A stretch of DNA of 52,064 nt from Aliarcobacter sp. (GTDB lineage: Bacteria; Campylobacterota; Campylobacteria; Campylobacterales; Arcobacteraceae). Where the stretch lies: assembly GCA_028689025.1 (NCBI GenBank), contig JAQTXA010000020.1, positions 1-52,064 of the forward strand, given 5' to 3'. Shown piece after piece: positions 50,061 to 52,064 of the stretch. A program made the position numbers and the translations under genes. Below the pieces are notes generated by a model, which had not been told where the DNA came from, ran no database searches, and saw only the letters and a program-made list of their open reading frames with translations. The first letter of the stretch is position 1; every line of letters starts with the position of its first letter.

Positions 50061-51191
50061 ATGGCAAGAGAAATAATTTCAACTGGTAATGAACTAGCAG
50101 CAAAAGCTGCGATTGACGCTGATGTTGAGTTTTTTGGTGGATACCCTATTACTCCTTCAAGTGAAATAATGCACGTACTTTCTTCTGCATTACCAGCTAG
50201 AGGACATGCATGTATTCAAATGGAAGATGAAATTGCAGGTATTTGTACAGCAATTGGTGCTGCAATGTCTGGAAAAAGATCAATGACAGCAACTTCTGGA
50301 CCTGGTATTTCTTTAAAAGCAGAAAACTTAGGTGTTGGATATATTTCTGAAGTTCCTTTAGTAGTAGTAAATGTTATGAGAGGTGGTCCATCAACTGGTC
50401 TTCCAACAAGAGTTGCTCAAGGTGATGTTTTACAAGCAAAAAATCCAACTCATGGAGATGTAAAATCAATTACTTTAGTTCCTGGAAATTTAAGAGAATG
50501 TTATACTGAAACTGTAAGAGCATTTAACTTAGCAGATAGATTTATGCAACCAGTATTTGTTTTATTAGATGAAACAATTGGTCACATGAGTGGAAAAGCT
50601 ATACTTCCTGATTTAGAGCAAGTTCAAGCAGAAAAAATCTCTAGAAAAAGATTTGATGGAGATAAAAAAGATTATAAACCTTATGGTGTTGGTGCTGATG
50701 AGCCTGCTGTATTAAATCCAATGTTTGAAGGTTATAGATACCACTTTACTGGTCTTCACCATGGACCAACAGGTCATCCAACTGAAGATGCTGATATGTG
50801 TGATGCTTTAATGAAAAGATTATTTAATAAAGTTGATGCACACTTAGATGAATTAGAATTAAATGAAGAATATATGTTAGATGATGCTGACATTATGATT
50901 ATTGCTTATGGTTCTGTTTCATTAGGTGTAACTGAAGCTATCAATAGATTAAGAAAAGAAGGTATCAAAGTTGGTATGTTCAGACCATTAACAATTTGGC
51001 CAAGTCCAGCAAAAAGAATTAAAGAGTTAATGGATAAATTTAACAAAGTATTAGTTGCTGAGTTAAATATGGGTCAATTTGTTGAAGAAGTACAAAGAGT
51101 ATCTGGAAGATCTAATTTTGATACATTATTCAAAGCAAATGGAAGACCATTATCTCCACTAGAAATTATTGAAAAAGTGAAAGGAATGTAA
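50061..51191 (+). CDS. oorA: 2-Oxoglutarate:acceptor oxidoreductase alpha subunit
   Basis: The protein has 376 residues. The N-terminal GNELAAKAAIDADVEFFGGYPITPSSEIMH and GIGAAMSG-type pyrimidine-binding domain carries TSGPGISLKAENLG and RGGPSTGLPTR. The C-terminal transketolase-like domain has YGSVSLGVTEAINRL and VAELNMGQF. It is the alpha chain of the CoA-dependent, ferredoxin- or flavodoxin-linked oxidoreductase that replaces 2-oxoglutarate dehydrogenase in Campylobacterota. 9 bases after oorD. Confidence 0.96.
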   Translation: MAREIISTGNELAAKAAIDADVEFFGGYPITPSSEIMHVLSSALPARGHACIQMEDEIAGICTAIGAAMSGKRSMTATSGPGISLKAENLGVGYISEVPLVVVNVMRGGPSTGLPTRVAQGDVLQAKNPTHGDVKSITLVPGNLRECYTETVRAFNLADRFMQPVFVLLDETIGHMSGKAILPDLEQVQAEKISRKRFDGDKKDYKPYGVGADEPAVLNPMFEGYRYHFTGLHHGPTGHPTEDADMCDALMKRLFNKVDAHLDELELNEEYMLDDADIMIIAYGSVSLGVTEAINRLRKEGIKVGMFRPLTIWPSPAKRIKELMDKFNKVLVAELNMGQFVEEVQRVSGRSNFDTLFKANGRPLSPLEIIEKVKGM

Positions 51192-51193
51192 TT

Positions 51194-52027
51194 ATGGCTT
51201 TTAATTATGATGAATATTTAAGAACAGATAAAATGCCAACACTATGGTGTTGGGGATGTGGTGATGGAGTTATTTTAAAATCTGTAATTAGAGCCATAGA
51301 AAAACTTGGTTGGAATATGGATGATGTTTGTGTTGTTTCAGGAATCGGTTGTTCTGGAAGATTCTCTTCATATATCAATTGTAATACAATTCATACAACT
51401 CATGGAAGAACTTTAGCTTATGCAACTGGTGTTAAATTAGCAAATCCAGATAAAAAAGTTATCGTTGTTGGTGGAGATGGTGATGGTCTTGCAATTGGTG
51501 GAAATCATACAATTCATGCTTCAAGAAGAAACATTGACTTAAACTATATTATTATCAATAACTTCATTTATGGATTAACAAACTCTCAAACTTCTCCAAC
51601 TACTCCTCAAGGTATGTGGACAGTAACAATGAGTAGAGGAAATATTGATCCTACTTTTGATGCTTGTAAATTAGTTGAAGCAGCAGGAGCTTCTTTTGTT
51701 GCTAGAGAAACTATGCTTGATCCTAAAAAACTTGAAAGAGTTTTAGTTAAAGCTTTTGAACATAAAGGTTTCTCATTTATTGAAGTATTCTCTAACTGTC
51801 ACGTTAACTTAGGAAGAAAAAATAAAATGGCAACTGCAATGGCAAACTTAGAATGGATTGATTCTATTTCTATGGGTAAAGCTAAATTTGACAAATTAGA
51901 ACCAGAAGAACAAAAAGGTATTTTCCCTACTGGTATTTTAAAACAAGATACTGAAGCAATGGAATATTGTGAAGCTTATGAAAAAGTAAAAGAAGCTCAT
52001 AAAAATAAAACTATGGTTCAATTATAA
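51194..52027 (+). CDS. oorB: 2-Oxoglutarate:acceptor oxidoreductase beta subunit
   Basis: The protein has 277 residues. The thiamine-diphosphate domain shows CWGCGDGVILKSV, SGIGCSGRFSSY, HGRTLAYATG and the Mg-TPP motif GGDGDGLAIGGNH followed by NN. Two bases after oorA and 10 bases before oorC, so translation is likely coupled. Confidence 0.96.
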   Translation: MAFNYDEYLRTDKMPTLWCWGCGDGVILKSVIRAIEKLGWNMDDVCVVSGIGCSGRFSSYINCNTIHTTHGRTLAYATGVKLANPDKKVIVVGGDGDGLAIGGNHTIHASRRNIDLNYIIINNFIYGLTNSQTSPTTPQGMWTVTMSRGNIDPTFDACKLVEAAGASFVARETMLDPKKLERVLVKAFEHKGFSFIEVFSNCHVNLGRKNKMATAMANLEWIDSISMGKAKFDKLEPEEQKGIFPTGILKQDTEAMEYCEAYEKVKEAHKNKTMVQL

Positions 52028-52037
52028 GGAGATACAC

Positions 52038-52064
52038 ATGGCAACAAATAAAACATTAATGAGA
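52038..52064 (+). CDS. oorC: Start of oorC (gamma subunit), truncated by window end
   Basis: Nine codons, MATNKTLMR, after an AGGAGA ribosome-binding site 6 bases upstream, in the place of the gamma subunit of oorDABC. Identity is inferred from gene order; the visible residues alone do not prove it. Confidence 0.75.

Overview
The window is a strongly AT-rich stretch of bacterial chromosome and most likely comes from the Campylobacterota, probably Arcobacteraceae. Supporting gene content includes a four-subunit 2-oxoglutarate:acceptor oxidoreductase (oorDAB, start of oorC), a TsdA whose heme ligands match the Campylobacter type, a desulforubrerythrin divergent from a PerR-like regulator, and the block pyrD / M16 protease / dapA / FabL-like SDR / pgsA / rseP. 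Frequent TTG/GTG starts and promoters with an obvious -10 but no clear -35 also fit. This assignment is inference; no rRNA or tRNA gene was seen.

Layout. (1) 1-3711: the 3' part of a giant, low-complexity, probably type I-secreted surface protein, followed by an unusual protein kinase / GlcNAc-transferase-like fusion. (2) 3708-7480, minus strand: tsdA, a periplasmic cache-type sensor, an OmpR-family response regulator and a histidine kinase, which look like a dedicated thiosulfate/tetrathionate sensing unit. (3) 7666-11791: an orphan lipoprotein, a small LRV/HEAT-like protein with a four-cysteine tail, an intergenic stretch with a lone 36-nt inverted-repeat element, and an operon of sirtuin, TIGR02757-family protein and an unrecognised protein. 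(4) 11867-19248: an SDR; a minus-strand housekeeping operon (5-formyl-THF cyclo-ligase, RNase Y, RsmD, DppC-like permease, lipoprotein); and a plus-strand operon (TlpA-like lipoprotein, FtsY, TonB/TolA-like membrane protein). (5) 19276-28494: a surface module of a 1978-residue autotransporter with near-identical 273-bp repeats, a parvulin-like periplasmic protein and a lipoprotein esterase, then a YqiA-like esterase and an LpxR-like lipid A deacylase. (6) 28486-32225: RNase H, RadA, YbeY, PerR and desulforubrerythrin. (7) 32286-36969: a secreted nuclease-like protein, MurJ and an MsbA-like exporter. (8) 37053-43912: a long plus-strand metabolic and envelope operon, pyrD to yggS, with a truncated globin inside it. 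(9) 43937-49438: tautomerase, MFS transporter and divergent LysR regulator, then a minus-strand cluster of trpC, TPR lipoprotein, YkgJ-family protein and a TrmN6-like methyltransferase. (10) 49734-end: oorDABC.

Most of the window is ordinary core genome. The accessory pieces most worth attention are the giant repeat protein with its adjacent kinase-glycosyltransferase, the tsdA-linked two-component cluster, the repeat-bearing autotransporter operon, the small LRV/Cys protein, and several clear inverted-repeat regulatory elements in divergent promoter regions.
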